From Hyphomicrobiales bacterium (GTDB lineage Bacteria > Pseudomonadota > Alphaproteobacteria > Rhizobiales > Phreatobacteraceae): a stretch of DNA of 64,000 bases. Each line of letters starts with the position of its first letter. Position 1 is the stretch's first letter. Positions 16,866 to 25,864 of the stretch are shown here, in pieces. The stretch covers positions 1-64,000 of the forward strand of contig JAFKKV010000021.1 in NCBI GenBank assembly GCA_017304475.1. Direction: 5' to 3'. Position numbers and translations under genes: made by a program. Below the pieces are notes generated by a model, which was given only the letters and a program-made list of their open reading frames with translations, was not told the DNA's origin and searched no databases.

Positions 16866-18788
16866 ATGCGCTATTCAACGCAAGAGCTACGCGACCTCTG
16901 GGCTCGGTTCTACCGGCGTGAAGACGAGATGCGGCGGCAGGCATTCGGCCCGGCGCTGATCGCGATCGCGCCGCCGACCTCCGATGCCTGGCACGCCCTG
17001 GAGGCGGTGTTCCTCAGGCACGATTATCTCATCCGCAAGGTCGATACCGGTGGCTATGCCGACCGGCCGATCACCGACGGCACCGCGCCGAGCCTTCATG
17101 CCTATGGCATCGCCGTCGACATCGATTGGCAGACCAACCCCTACAAGAAGACACCGAACAACCGGAAGGTCCTGTTCGCCGACAAGCCGACGCAGGAGGA
17201 GCGCGCACGCGAGGTGCGCTTCCTGCGCGCGGATACCGACATGACGCCGGCGCTGATCGCCGATGCCCTGGCGATCAAGACCAAAGCCGGCCTGCCGATC
17301 TTTGCCTGGGGCGGCAATTTCAAGGCGTCAAAGGACGCCATGCATTTCCAGATCGACGTCAGTCCGCAGGAACTGGCCGAAGGCGTCGATGATGGCCCGG
17401 GCGTCGTGACGCCGCCACCGCCCGAGGTCCAGCGACCACCTGACGATGCCGGGGCGAATGGCGGCCTGCCGCGCTTCGGCGTGGTTTCGGCCGGTGGTGC
17501 CGGCATGACGAACAAGACCGAGGGGAGGACGGGCATGAACCGCCAGGTTTTCTACAACGAGATCCGCGACGACCTGTTTTCCGGCAGCCTGAGCAAAGCG
17601 CAGGTCGCCGGCATGGAGGACATTCTCGACGTCTGGCAGGCAACCTACCGGGACAAGGATCCGCGCTGGCTCGCCTATATCCTGGCAACCGTCTATCACG
17701 AGACCGGCCGGCGCATGGTGCCGGTGCGCGAGGGGTTCGCCACGTCGACCGAGGGCGCCATCGCGGCGGTCACGCGGCTCTTCGAACAAGGCCGCATCCG
17801 CGTCAATTATGCATTACCGGTGAACGGCCAGAGCTATTTCGGCCGTGGCCGGGTGCAGAACACCTGGCTCGACAATTACAAGAAGCTCGAGAAGCGCTTC
17901 GGCTATCCCCTGGTGAGCCAGCCGGATCTCCTGATCAGCAATTCTGAGCTCGACGCGACGGTCACCGTGGTCGGTCATGTCGAAGGCCTCTGGACCGGCC
18001 GCAAACTGGCCGATTTCATCGATGCCGGTCGCTGCGACTATCGCGGCGCGCGCGGCATCATCGGCCAGGATCGCGCCGGTGACATCGCCAATTACGCGAT
18101 CAATTTCGAGACGGCCGTCGCCGCTGCCTATGCGGCGCCGGGGCCGGTCTTCGCACCGCCGCGCGAGATCGATCTCTCGATCCGGAGCCCCGTCGGACCG
18201 ATCAGCGATAGCGCCTTTCCGTCAATCGTCTCGACACAAGGATCAACGCCGATGCCTGAAACCCAACAGCCCGATCTGGCCCGCGTCATCTCCATGATCC
18301 TGCAATTGCAGCAGGCACTGGCGACCATCCGGCAGCAACAGTCGGTGCCGGTGGCCGATCCGGCGCCCCAGCTCGCCAGCCAGCAGCAGATGCTGGCGAT
18401 CCTCGCGGCCTTGCTGGGCCAGAACGGCGTGATACCGGTGGTTCCGCCGGTTCCAGCTCCGACGCCGACGCCGGTTCCAGCCCCGGCACCCGTCCCGGCT
18501 CCAACGCCCGCCCCGGAACCGATCGGTCCAGTCAATGGTGCGCTCGGCATCTCGCTCGGCGAGTTGCTGAACGGCAAGAAGACGGCCATCGGCGTGATCG
18601 GCGCGCTGGCCACGAGCATACTGACGAATTCGCAGCCGGGCACGACGCTCGGCAGTATCGCAAGCTCGGTGCCGGCGCTTGCCGGCATGAGCAGCACCTT
18701 CCTGCCGGTCTTCCTCGCGACCGCGGCCTGGGGGATCCTCGGCAAGATGGAGAAATGGACGCAGACCGCACCGGCGCCGGTGAAGTGA
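16866..18788 (+). CDS. Bifunctional peptidoglycan hydrolase: M15 peptidase plus GH19-type lysozyme, C-terminal membrane segment
   Basis: This 640-residue protein has two lytic modules. Residues 1-170 form a VanY/M15 zinc peptidase: the exact SxHxxGxAxD motif reads S76-LHAYGIAV-D85, and the second His is His160 in DAMHFQID. Residues about 215-415 form a GH19-like lysozyme/chitinase fold: TVYHETG with candidate acid Glu279, and the YFGRGRVQNTWLDNYKKL signature. A Pro/Ala-rich linker of PAPTP-type repeats (about 525-550) leads to a hydrophobic C-terminus (about 575-635). There is no signal peptide, as in phage endolysins, but no phage genes surround it. It cleaves both the peptide and glycan parts of peptidoglycan if exported. 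It follows the two lipase-type genes with 112 bases and a stem-loop between, so it may be a separate transcript. Confidence 0.85.
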   Translation: MRYSTQELRDLWARFYRREDEMRRQAFGPALIAIAPPTSDAWHALEAVFLRHDYLIRKVDTGGYADRPITDGTAPSLHAYGIAVDIDWQTNPYKKTPNNRKVLFADKPTQEERAREVRFLRADTDMTPALIADALAIKTKAGLPIFAWGGNFKASKDAMHFQIDVSPQELAEGVDDGPGVVTPPPPEVQRPPDDAGANGGLPRFGVVSAGGAGMTNKTEGRTGMNRQVFYNEIRDDLFSGSLSKAQVAGMEDILDVWQATYRDKDPRWLAYILATVYHETGRRMVPVREGFATSTEGAIAAVTRLFEQGRIRVNYALPVNGQSYFGRGRVQNTWLDNYKKLEKRFGYPLVSQPDLLISNSELDATVTVVGHVEGLWTGRKLADFIDAGRCDYRGARGIIGQDRAGDIANYAINFETAVAAAYAAPGPVFAPPREIDLSIRSPVGPISDSAFPSIVSTQGSTPMPETQQPDLARVISMILQLQQALATIRQQQSVPVADPAPQLASQQQMLAILAALLGQNGVIPVVPPVPAPTPTPVPAPAPVPAPTPAPEPIGPVNGALGISLGELLNGKKTAIGVIGALATSILTNSQPGTTLGSIASSVPALAGMSSTFLPVFLATAAWGILGKMEKWTQTAPAPVK

Positions 18789-18861
18789 GCGGCCGCGTAC
18801 AGGCCCGTCACTGAACGGGTCCGGCGCCGACCGGTCTCGCTCGCCGCCGGCCGGCCCGGCC

Positions 18862-20136
18862 TCAGTGCAGCGCGTCCATGAGGCGGTAATAGGCGCCGAC
18901 GAAGGGCATGAACCAGGGCTGCCCGAAATGACCGGGAATGGCCGGCCAGTCGAGGTCGTGCCAGGGGTTTACCGCGGCGCCGCCGGTCATGATGTCGGCC
19001 ATGGTCCGGCCCATCAGGACCGACATCTGCGTGCCATGGCCGCTATAGCCCATGGCATAGTGAAGGCCGTCGCGAATGCCGGCGCGCGGCAGGCGGTCGG
19101 CGGTCATGTCGACCTCGCCGCCCCAGCAATAGTCGATCTGGGCGGCCCCCAATTGCGGGAAGGTCTCGGCCAGGCCTTGCTCCAGGATGCGGCCGCTCTT
19201 CAGGTCGGACCGTGGATTGGACAAAGCGAAGCGGGCGCGGCCGCCGAAGACTAGGCGATCGTCGGCGGTCAGGCGGAAATAGTGGCCGATGTTCTTGGAT
19301 GTGGTGCAGGTCCGCCGCCCCGGCATGATGCTGTCGACCATGGCGCGGGGCAGAGGCGCGGTGACGATGATGAAACTGCCGACCGGAATGATGCGGCGAC
19401 GAAACCAGCCGAACGGCCCCCGGCGCGAGGTGCCGGTGGCGACCAGCACCTGATCAGCCTCGATCGTGCCGCGGCCGCTGGTGACGCGAAAGCGCTTGCC
19501 GAGCCGTTCGATGGTGGTGACCGGCGCCTGTTCGTGAATGCGCGCGCCGCGCCGTTGCGCGGCCGCGGCGAGGCCTGCCCCGAACCGCCCCATATGCATC
19601 GAGGCGCTGCGCTTTTGCAGCAGGCCTCCGTGGAAGATCGGAGAGCCGACTTCGCCAGCCAGGTCGGCGCGCGACAACAGCGCGGTATCGGCATCGACCT
19701 CTCTGGCGAGAACCTCGAAACTCCGCGCCAGCTTGTCGTAATGCTCGGGTTTCGCCGCAAGCTTGATCTTGCCGGAGCGGACGAAGTCGCAGTCGATGGC
19801 TTCGTCACGGGTCAATTGCTCGACGGCGTCGACGCCGGCGTCGAAGGCCCTGTACATCGCGCGCGCCCGCTCCGGGCCGAAGCGATCGCGGATGCCGGCG
19901 AAATCGAGCGCCAAGCCGTTGTTGCAATGGCCGCCATTGCGGCCCGACGCCTCGCCGATGACGCGGCCGGCCTCCAGGACGACGACGTCAGTGCCCTTGC
20001 GTGCCAGCGCCAGCGCCGCCGAAAGCCCGGTAAATCCGCCGCCGATCACCACGACATCGGCCCGGCCTTCGACCGGAGCGGTTATCCCGCCCCGAAAGGC
20101 GGGAGCGCTGTCGAGCCAGTAGGACTCGGGCTTCAT
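18862..20136 (-). CDS. FAD-dependent amine oxidase, PuuB/DadA-like
   Basis: This 424-residue protein has the Rossmann FAD motif VVIGGGFTGLSAALALARKG at about residues 29-48, then EASGRNGGHCNNGL, and a C-terminal substrate cap with YCWGGEVDMTADRLPRAG and AMGYSGHGTQMS. This is the gamma-glutamylputrescine oxidase/D-amino acid oxidase (DAO) family, which oxidises an amine or amino acid to an imine using FAD. It starts MKPESYWLDSAP, a typical PuuB-type N-terminus. It is 38 bases downstream of a HAD dehalogenase on the same strand, likely a two-gene operon. No other polyamine genes are adjacent, so the substrate is open. Confidence 0.88.
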   Translation of the reverse strand: MKPESYWLDSAPAFRGGITAPVEGRADVVVIGGGFTGLSAALALARKGTDVVVLEAGRVIGEASGRNGGHCNNGLALDFAGIRDRFGPERARAMYRAFDAGVDAVEQLTRDEAIDCDFVRSGKIKLAAKPEHYDKLARSFEVLAREVDADTALLSRADLAGEVGSPIFHGGLLQKRSASMHMGRFGAGLAAAAQRRGARIHEQAPVTTIERLGKRFRVTSGRGTIEADQVLVATGTSRRGPFGWFRRRIIPVGSFIIVTAPLPRAMVDSIMPGRRTCTTSKNIGHYFRLTADDRLVFGGRARFALSNPRSDLKSGRILEQGLAETFPQLGAAQIDYCWGGEVDMTADRLPRAGIRDGLHYAMGYSGHGTQMSVLMGRTMADIMTGGAAVNPWHDLDWPAIPGHFGQPWFMPFVGAYYRLMDALH

Positions 20137-20174
20137 GAAAACGCGCTCCCCGCGCCGGTCGCCGGATGCTGTCT

Positions 20175-20843
20175 TCAGAGGCCGACTATGCCGGCCAGGC
20201 CGCCGATGTCCTTGATCTCATGATAGCCGTAATAGGGCGTCGAGGGCTCGTGGCCGCGCCCGACATAGACCCGGCCGCCAATGCGCAGGTCATGGGCCGT
20301 CATCAGGTCGTAGCGCAGGCTCGACGAGACGTGCAGCACGTCGGCCGGGCTGCAGCCGAGCTGGTCGAACATATATTCGAAGGCCTGCATGCGGGGTTTA
20401 TAGGCCTGGGCCTGTTCCGCTGTGTAGACCGCGTGGAACGGCGCGCCGAGCTTCGCCAGATTGTCGTGGATCTGGTCGTTCGAGGCATTCGACAGGATGA
20501 CCAGCGGGAACTCCTTGGCGACCCGGGCAAGCCCGGCCGGCACGTCGGGATGCGGTCCCCAGCTCGGCACCGCGTCGTAGAATTTCGCGGCCTCGGCCTC
20601 GTCGAACCTGATCGTCCAGAGCTTGCAGGTTCGCTCGACCGCATTGACCAGGACGTCGCGATAAGGTTTCCAGGCGCCCAGCACCTCGTCGAGGCGATAG
20701 CTCGAGAAATCGCGGACGAAGGCATCCATGCGGTCGGTGGGAACGCGGTCGGCGAAGAGCTCGCGTGCGAGCTCGCTCATCCGGAAACGAGTCAGCGTCC
20801 CGTAGCAGTCGAAGGTGATGAACTTCGGGCGAAAGCTGGCCAT
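20175..20843 (-). CDS. Haloacid dehalogenase type II (HAD superfamily)
   Basis: This 222-residue protein has the L-2-haloacid dehalogenase layout: nucleophile Asp12 in ITFDCYGTL, motif II LVILSNASNDQ, motif III Lys in AQAYKPRMQAFEYM, and the VSSSLRYDLMTAHDLR segment. The enzymes displace halide or phosphate through an aspartyl ester intermediate. Annotation as a dehalogenase is by family resemblance; many such proteins act on other substrates. It is the first gene of a leftward pair with the PuuB-like oxidase, suggesting a shared catabolic role. Confidence 0.85.
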   Translation of the reverse strand: MASFRPKFITFDCYGTLTRFRMSELARELFADRVPTDRMDAFVRDFSSYRLDEVLGAWKPYRDVLVNAVERTCKLWTIRFDEAEAAKFYDAVPSWGPHPDVPAGLARVAKEFPLVILSNASNDQIHDNLAKLGAPFHAVYTAEQAQAYKPRMQAFEYMFDQLGCSPADVLHVSSSLRYDLMTAHDLRIGGRVYVGRGHEPSTPYYGYHEIKDIGGLAGIVGL

Positions 20844-21130
20844 GGATCGTCCTTCCGATGGTTCGAGAACGGGCGCGCGGGCCGCGGGGGCAGTTCGCTC
20901 CGCGGACCCATCTCGGCTGCAATCCGGCGATTAGGGCATGGACCACGAAGTCGGTGATCGCGGGCAGTGGCATTCGCAAAGCATTTTCCACTGAATGGCC
21001 AGGCCGCAACGGCAGAGTTTGCCGTGGCGATACTGATAAGCTCGGCGCCGCGCCGGCATCGAGGATCATCCCGACGATAACGCGGTGCGGCACGATCCGG
21101 AAGATATCGCCCCGCGGCGAGGAGACAGCA

Positions 21131-21991
21131 GTGGTCGAGACAGCGCCTCCGATCGACGTTCTCTTACGCGAGATGACGCCTGACGATCTTGTCGCCGCGC
21201 ATGGCCTGTCGCGCGAGGTGTCATGGCCGCATCGCCTGGAGGATTGGCAATTCGTCCATCGCCTGGGCCATGGCATGGTGGCCGAGATCGGTGGAACGGT
21301 CGCCGGCACGGCCATGTGGTGGCCGTTCGGCGAACGTGCCGCGACGCTCGGCATGGTGGTGGTGGCGGCAGAACGGCAGGGGCTCGGCATCGGACGCAAG
21401 CTGATGGAAGCCGTGCTGGGCGCGACCGGCGATCGCGCCGTGACATTGAACGCCACCGAGGCCGGCCGGCCGCTCTACGAGCGCCTCGGCTTCCGGGAGA
21501 TCGGCACGGTCCGCCAGCATCAGGGGACCGCCTTCAGCGTGCCGCTCGCGCCGCTCGAGTCTGGCGAAAGGATCCGTCCGATCGGGCGCGCCGACGAAAC
21601 GGCGCTGGCCGCCCTCGACCTGGAGGCCACGGGCCGTCCGCGCACCGCGCTGCTGTCCGCGCTGCTCGGCGTCGCCGACGGCATCGCGCTCGACCGGAAT
21701 GGCGAGACCGTCGGTTTCGCCTTGTTCCGCCGGTTCGGCCGCGGCTATGTCATCGGCCCGGTGGTGGCCGAAAATGCCGAAGGCGCCAAGGCGCTGATCA
21801 GCCACTGGGTCGGGGCGCATGCGGGCATGTTCCTGCGCATCGATGTGCCCGGCGACAGCGGGCTGTCCGGCTGGCTGAATGATCTGGGCCTGACCGGTGT
21901 CGATCCCGTGGCGACCATGGCGCGCGGGACGCCGCCGCTGCGGGGCACGACCGTCGGGACCTTTGCCGCAGTCAATCAGGCGCTCGGCTGA
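21131..21991 (+). CDS. GNAT acetyltransferase with two GNAT-like halves
   Basis: This 286-residue protein has an N-terminal GNAT domain with the acetyl-CoA pyrophosphate loop in VVAAERQGLGIGRKLMEAVL (about residues 76-95) and a C-terminal half (from about 150) with GFALFRRFGRGYVIGPVVAE, typical of tandem GNAT proteins. GTG at 21131 is taken as the start because a GAGGAG ribosome site lies 8 bases upstream; upstream in-frame ATG choices from 20858 would add unrelated sequence. It transfers acetyl from CoA to an amine, with unknown substrate. It is monocistronic, divergent from the HAD/PuuB pair across a 287-base gap. Confidence 0.82.
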   Translation: MVETAPPIDVLLREMTPDDLVAAHGLSREVSWPHRLEDWQFVHRLGHGMVAEIGGTVAGTAMWWPFGERAATLGMVVVAAERQGLGIGRKLMEAVLGATGDRAVTLNATEAGRPLYERLGFREIGTVRQHQGTAFSVPLAPLESGERIRPIGRADETALAALDLEATGRPRTALLSALLGVADGIALDRNGETVGFALFRRFGRGYVIGPVVAENAEGAKALISHWVGAHAGMFLRIDVPGDSGLSGWLNDLGLTGVDPVATMARGTPPLRGTTVGTFAAVNQALG

Positions 21992-22175
21992 ACCGACCCG
22001 CGCGGGGCGAGTGCGGAAGAGGCCGGGCCGACCGGCGGAACAGGCTTTCGGAGGTCGCGCCCGGAGCGGCGGCGGCCATTGTCAAGGTTCATGGTGGCCG
22101 GCACTATCGCTGGATGGTCGTGACGTTTCCCAAGCTGGTGAGCCGGCCGAAAACCGCAGTCGCCGCGAGGAGACG

Positions 22176-22670
22176 ATGAGCATCACGCCCAAGCTCGACC
22201 GTATCGACCTCAGGATCCTCGCCGAACTGCAGCGCAACGGCCGGGCCACCAATGTCGATCTGGCCGAGGTCGTCGGCCTTTCGCCCAGCCCCTGCCTCAC
22301 GCGCGTCAAACGGCTGGAGAAGGCGGGCTACATCACCGGTTATGGCGCGCAGATCCAGCTTCAAAAGCTCGGCGACGTCCTGATGGTTTTCACGGAAGTG
22401 ACGCTCTCGGACCATCGACGAGATGATTTTTCCCGCTTCGAGGCCAGCATTCGCGGGGTCGACGAGATCATCGAATGTCATCTCGTCAGCGGCGGCTACG
22501 ACTACATGCTGAAATTCGTGACGCGCGGCGTCGGGCATTATCAGGAGATCATCGAAAATTTGCTGGCGAAGAATATCGGGATCGAGAAATATTTCAGCTA
22601 CATCGTGATCAAATCGCCTTTCATCAAGACATATTATCCGATCGAAGGCCTGTTCGGCCGCGGCGATTGA
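22176..22670 (+). CDS. Lrp/AsnC-family transcriptional regulator
   Basis: This 164-residue protein has the Lrp plan: N-terminal helix-turn-helix (KLDRIDLRILAELQRNGRAT, then LSPSPCLTRVKRLEKAGYI) and a C-terminal RAM effector domain (VTLSDHRRDDFSRFE, ECHLVSGGYDYMLKFVTR). These octameric regulators respond to amino acids or related ligands. The ATG at 22176 follows GCGAGGAGACG. It is 199 bases upstream of the co-directional tctCBA operon, with a small stem-loop in between, and may control that transporter or the neighbouring amine oxidase genes. Confidence 0.92.
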   Translation: MSITPKLDRIDLRILAELQRNGRATNVDLAEVVGLSPSPCLTRVKRLEKAGYITGYGAQIQLQKLGDVLMVFTEVTLSDHRRDDFSRFEASIRGVDEIIECHLVSGGYDYMLKFVTRGVGHYQEIIENLLAKNIGIEKYFSYIVIKSPFIKTYYPIEGLFGRGD

Positions 22671-22673
22671 CCG

Positions 22674-22693
22674 CGCAGGGCTCAGCCCCTGCG
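22674..22693 (+). terminator. Short stem-loop after the Lrp gene
   Basis: A 7-bp inverted repeat (CGCAGGG / CCCTGCG) with a 6-base loop starts 4 bases after the Lrp stop. There is no T-run, so this is a weak terminator call. Confidence 0.35.
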
Positions 22694-22869
22694 GCGCGCT
22701 CCGGCACGGGATCGCGCCGTTCCCCTGCCGGTGGATCGGGCGGCCCGGCCCTGGCGCGGGAGACCGAACGCGCCCCGCGCAAGGTCGAACTTCACTCCGG
22801 CCGCTTCCCTCCGCGCGAAACCGCCCTACACTTCTCCTCAACAACAAGACGATCGGGGAGGAGACCATC

Positions 22870-23844
22870 ATGCTGAGCAGGCGTAGTGCAATAACCGCGC
22901 TGTCGATTGGATCGATCCAAGCGATGAGCGCCAAGGCCTCCGCGCAGGGCTTCACCAAACAGGTGACACTCATCGTGCCCTTCGCGCCGGGCGGGACATC
23001 GGACATTCTCGCCCGTTTCATCGGGCCGAAGCTGTCGCAGGCCATCGGCCAGCCGGTCATCGTCGACAACAGGCCGAGTTCATCGGGCAATGTCGGCGCC
23101 GACTATGTCGCGCGCGCACCGGGCGACGGCCATACCTTGCTGATCTCGGACGCCGGCACGCTGGCGAGCGTCCCCGCCTTGTTCAAGAAGCTGTCCTTCG
23201 ATGTGGCCAAGGACCTGGTGCCGGTCGGCATGGTCTCCTTCTCGCCTTATCTTTTCGCCGTTCACCCCTCGATTCCCACCAATACGATCGAGGAGCTCGC
23301 CGCCTTCGACAAGGCCAATCCGGGCAAGCTGAATGTCGCGACCAGCGGCGTCGGCGCCGTCAACCACCTGACCGCGCTGGTGATCGGCAAGCGTTTCGGC
23401 ATCACCTGGGGCACGGTGCCCTATCGCGGCGGGGCCGCCGCCATCCGGGGCGTGGTGGCGAACGAATCCAACGTCATCTTCAACGGCGCCATCGCCACCT
23501 TGCCCTTCGTCACCCAGGGCCAGCTCAAGGGCATTGCCGTATCCGGCGACAAGCGCCTCGCCGCCTTGCCCAACCTGCCGAGCTTCAAGGAGCTCAACAC
23601 GCCGATTCACGATACCGGCTCCTGGCAAGGTCTCTATGCCAGCAAGGGGACGCCGCCGGCCATGGTGGAACGGCTCAATACCGAGCTCGGCAAGATCCTC
23701 GCCATGCCCGACGTCACCGCCAAGATCGTCGAGCTCGGCAGCGAGGTGAGGGCGGGAACGGCGGCGGAGTTTTCAGGCTGGATGACCAAGGCCATGGCCG
23801 AATGGGGCGCCATCGTCAAAGCCGAGAACATCTCGCTCGACTGA
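22870..23844 (+). CDS. tctC: TctC, tripartite tricarboxylate transporter substrate-binding protein
   Basis: This 324-residue periplasmic receptor has a signal peptide (MLSRRSAITALSIGS, cleavage near ASA-QG) and the family pattern VTLIVPFAPGGTSDILARFI, VDNRPSSSGN and later WGTVPYRGGAAAIRGV. It binds a carboxylate ligand by enclosing it between two lobes. The ribosome site GGGGAGGAGA precedes ATG 22870. TctB and TctA genes follow directly, making a full transporter operon. Confidence 0.93.
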   Translation: MLSRRSAITALSIGSIQAMSAKASAQGFTKQVTLIVPFAPGGTSDILARFIGPKLSQAIGQPVIVDNRPSSSGNVGADYVARAPGDGHTLLISDAGTLASVPALFKKLSFDVAKDLVPVGMVSFSPYLFAVHPSIPTNTIEELAAFDKANPGKLNVATSGVGAVNHLTALVIGKRFGITWGTVPYRGGAAAIRGVVANESNVIFNGAIATLPFVTQGQLKGIAVSGDKRLAALPNLPSFKELNTPIHDTGSWQGLYASKGTPPAMVERLNTELGKILAMPDVTAKIVELGSEVRAGTAAEFSGWMTKAMAEWGAIVKAENISLD

Positions 23845-23874
23845 GATGCCGGCGGCGACGAAGCGGAGGGGGCC

Positions 23875-24321
23875 ATGGGCCGCATCAATGTTCCCGATCT
23901 CGCCTTCGGCCTGTTCCTGGTCGCGGTCGGCGCGCTGGCGCTGGTCCTGATCAGCGACCTGCCCATGGGCTCGGCGGCCCGCATGGGCGCGGGCTATGTG
24001 CCGCGCGCGCTCGCCGTCATCATCATCCTGTTCGGCCTGGGCCTCGGCGGCCGCGCCCTGGTCGCGGCCCATCTGGCCTTTCCCAGGATTGCCTGGCGAC
24101 CGCTTCTGCTGATCGCCGGCGCGGTCGGGCTCTTCGCCCTGCTCTTGCCACGCCTCGGCCTGGCCCTGACCAGCGTCGCCGTGGTGATCACGGCGGGCTT
24201 CGCCTCCCACGACGTCCGCCTCAGGGAGAATATCGTGGTGGCCCTGGCGCTCGCGGCCTTCGCGGTCGTGCTGTTCGTCAGCGCGCTCGGCCTGCCGCTC
24301 GCGATCTGGCCGGCGTTCTGA
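23875..24321 (+). CDS. tctB: TctB, small membrane subunit
   Basis: This 148-residue protein has four hydrophobic helices (about 9-28, 43-62, 76-97 and 119-145), matching the poorly conserved four-helix TctB subunit. It pairs with the 12-helix TctA to form the sodium- or proton-coupled carboxylate importer. It lies 30 bases after tctC and 17 before tctA. Its identity rests mainly on size, hydrophobicity and position. Confidence 0.88.
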   Translation: MGRINVPDLAFGLFLVAVGALALVLISDLPMGSAARMGAGYVPRALAVIIILFGLGLGGRALVAAHLAFPRIAWRPLLLIAGAVGLFALLLPRLGLALTSVAVVITAGFASHDVRLRENIVVALALAAFAVVLFVSALGLPLAIWPAF

Positions 24322-24338
24322 GATGGGCCAGGATTGAC

Positions 24339-25838
24339 ATGGACCTGATCAGCAATCTCGCCACCGGTTTCGCCGTCGCGCTGACGCCGCTCAACCTCGC
24401 CTTCTGCCTGATGGGGGTGATCATCGGCACGCTGGTTGGCGTGCTGCCGGGCATCGCCCCGATCACCACCATCGCCATCCTGCTGCCGTTCACCTTCACG
24501 CTGCCGCCGGCCTCGGCCCTGATCATGCTGTCGGGCATTTTCTACGGCGCGCAATATGGCGGCTCCACCACCGCCATCCTGGTCAATCTGCCCGGTGAAT
24601 CCTCGTCCATCGTCACTTGTCTCGACGGCCACCAGATGGCGCGTCAGGGCAGGGCGGGGCCGGCCTTGGCGATCGCGGCCATCGCGTCGTTCCTGGCCGG
24701 CACCGTCGCCACAGTCATCATCGCGACGGCGAGCGTGCCGCTGGCTGCGCTGGCGCTGCAGTTCACGGCGGCCGAATATTTCAGCCTGATGGTGCTCGGC
24801 CTGACCGGCTCGGTGGCCCTGGCCAACGGCTCGCCGGCCAAGGCCATCGCCATGGTGCTGCTCGGCCTGCTGTTCGGCCTCGTCGGCATCGACGTCAATA
24901 CCGGCCTGCCGCGCATGACGCTCGATATCGGCGAGCTCGGCGACGGCATCGGCTTCGTGCCGATCGCCATCGGCATGTTCGGCATCGCGGAACTCGCAGT
25001 GGCGCTCGGCCGGCCGCAGGATCGCAGCTTGCTGAGCGTGGCGGTGAAGAACCTCTGGCCGAACTGGCACGAGATCCGTGCCTGCCTGCCGGCCATGCTG
25101 CGCGGCACCGCCATCGGCTCGATCCTTGGCGTGCTGCCCGGCGGAGGCGCCGCGCTCTCGTCCTTTGCGGCCTATGCGGTGGAGAAGAAGGTTTCGGCTA
25201 CGCCCGAACGCTTCGGCAAGGGCGCCATCGAAGGTGTTGCCGCCCCGGAGGCCGCCAACAATGCCGGCGCGCAGACCTCGTTCATCCCGCTCCTGACGCT
25301 CGGCATTCCCGGCAATGCCATCATGGCGCTGATGGTCGGCGCCATGATGATCCACGGCATTCAGCCGGGCCCGCAGGTGATGACCGCCCAGCCCCAGCTG
25401 TTCTGGGGCGTCATCGCCTCCATGTGGCTCGGCAATCTCATGCTGATCGTGCTGAACCTGCCGCTGATCGGGCTCTGGGTCTCGCTCCTGCGCGTGCCCT
25501 ACCGCATCCTGTTCCCGGCCATCGTTCTGTTTTGCTGCATCGGCACATTTTCGGTCAGCAATTCGATCTTCGACATCGCGCTGATGCTCCTGTTCGCGGT
25601 CGCCGGCGTGTTCTTCATCAAGGTCGGCGCCGAGCCAGCGCCATTCATCCTCGGCTTCATCCTGGGGCCGCTGATGGAGGAGAATTTCCGCCGCGCGATG
25701 AACCTGTCGCGCGGCAATGTCATGGTGTTCGTCGAACGGCCGATCAGCGCCGTGCTGCTGGCGGCAACCCTCGTCCTGCTGGTCGTGCTGGTCCTGCCGG
25801 CGGTGAGGGCGAAGCGTGAAGAGGTGTTCCAGGAATAG
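24339..25838 (+). CDS. tctA: TctA, large membrane subunit
   Basis: This 499-residue multi-spanning protein has the TctA signatures [21 protein letters not shown] (listed here as [15 protein letters not shown]), [19 protein letters not shown], and the second-half repeat [16 protein letters not shown] followed by [19 protein letters not shown]. It is the permease of the tripartite tricarboxylate transporter. The length is typical (about 500). The ATG at 24339 overlaps no upstream gene. It is the last gene of the operon and converges on the HExxH protein gene 26 bases away. Confidence 0.95.
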   Translation: MDLISNLATGFAVALTPLNLAFCLMGVIIGTLVGVLPGIAPITTIAILLPFTFTLPPASALIMLSGIFYGAQYGGSTTAILVNLPGESSSIVTCLDGHQMARQGRAGPALAIAAIASFLAGTVATVIIATASVPLAALALQFTAAEYFSLMVLGLTGSVALANGSPAKAIAMVLLGLLFGLVGIDVNTGLPRMTLDIGELGDGIGFVPIAIGMFGIAELAVALGRPQDRSLLSVAVKNLWPNWHEIRACLPAMLRGTAIGSILGVLPGGGAALSSFAAYAVEKKVSATPERFGKGAIEGVAAPEAANNAGAQTSFIPLLTLGIPGNAIMALMVGAMMIHGIQPGPQVMTAQPQLFWGVIASMWLGNLMLIVLNLPLIGLWVSLLRVPYRILFPAIVLFCCIGTFSVSNSIFDIALMLLFAVAGVFFIKVGAEPAPFILGFILGPLMEENFRRAMNLSRGNVMVFVERPISAVLLAATLVLLVVLVLPAVRAKREEVFQE

Positions 25839-25864
25839 GGTGGGACCGGGCCTCGCCGCGCCGT

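Noticed and set aside
18789-18861. GGCCCGT-N6-ACGGGTC hairpin as terminator between convergent genes
   Set aside because: Needs a G-T wobble, is short and has no T-run; not listed.
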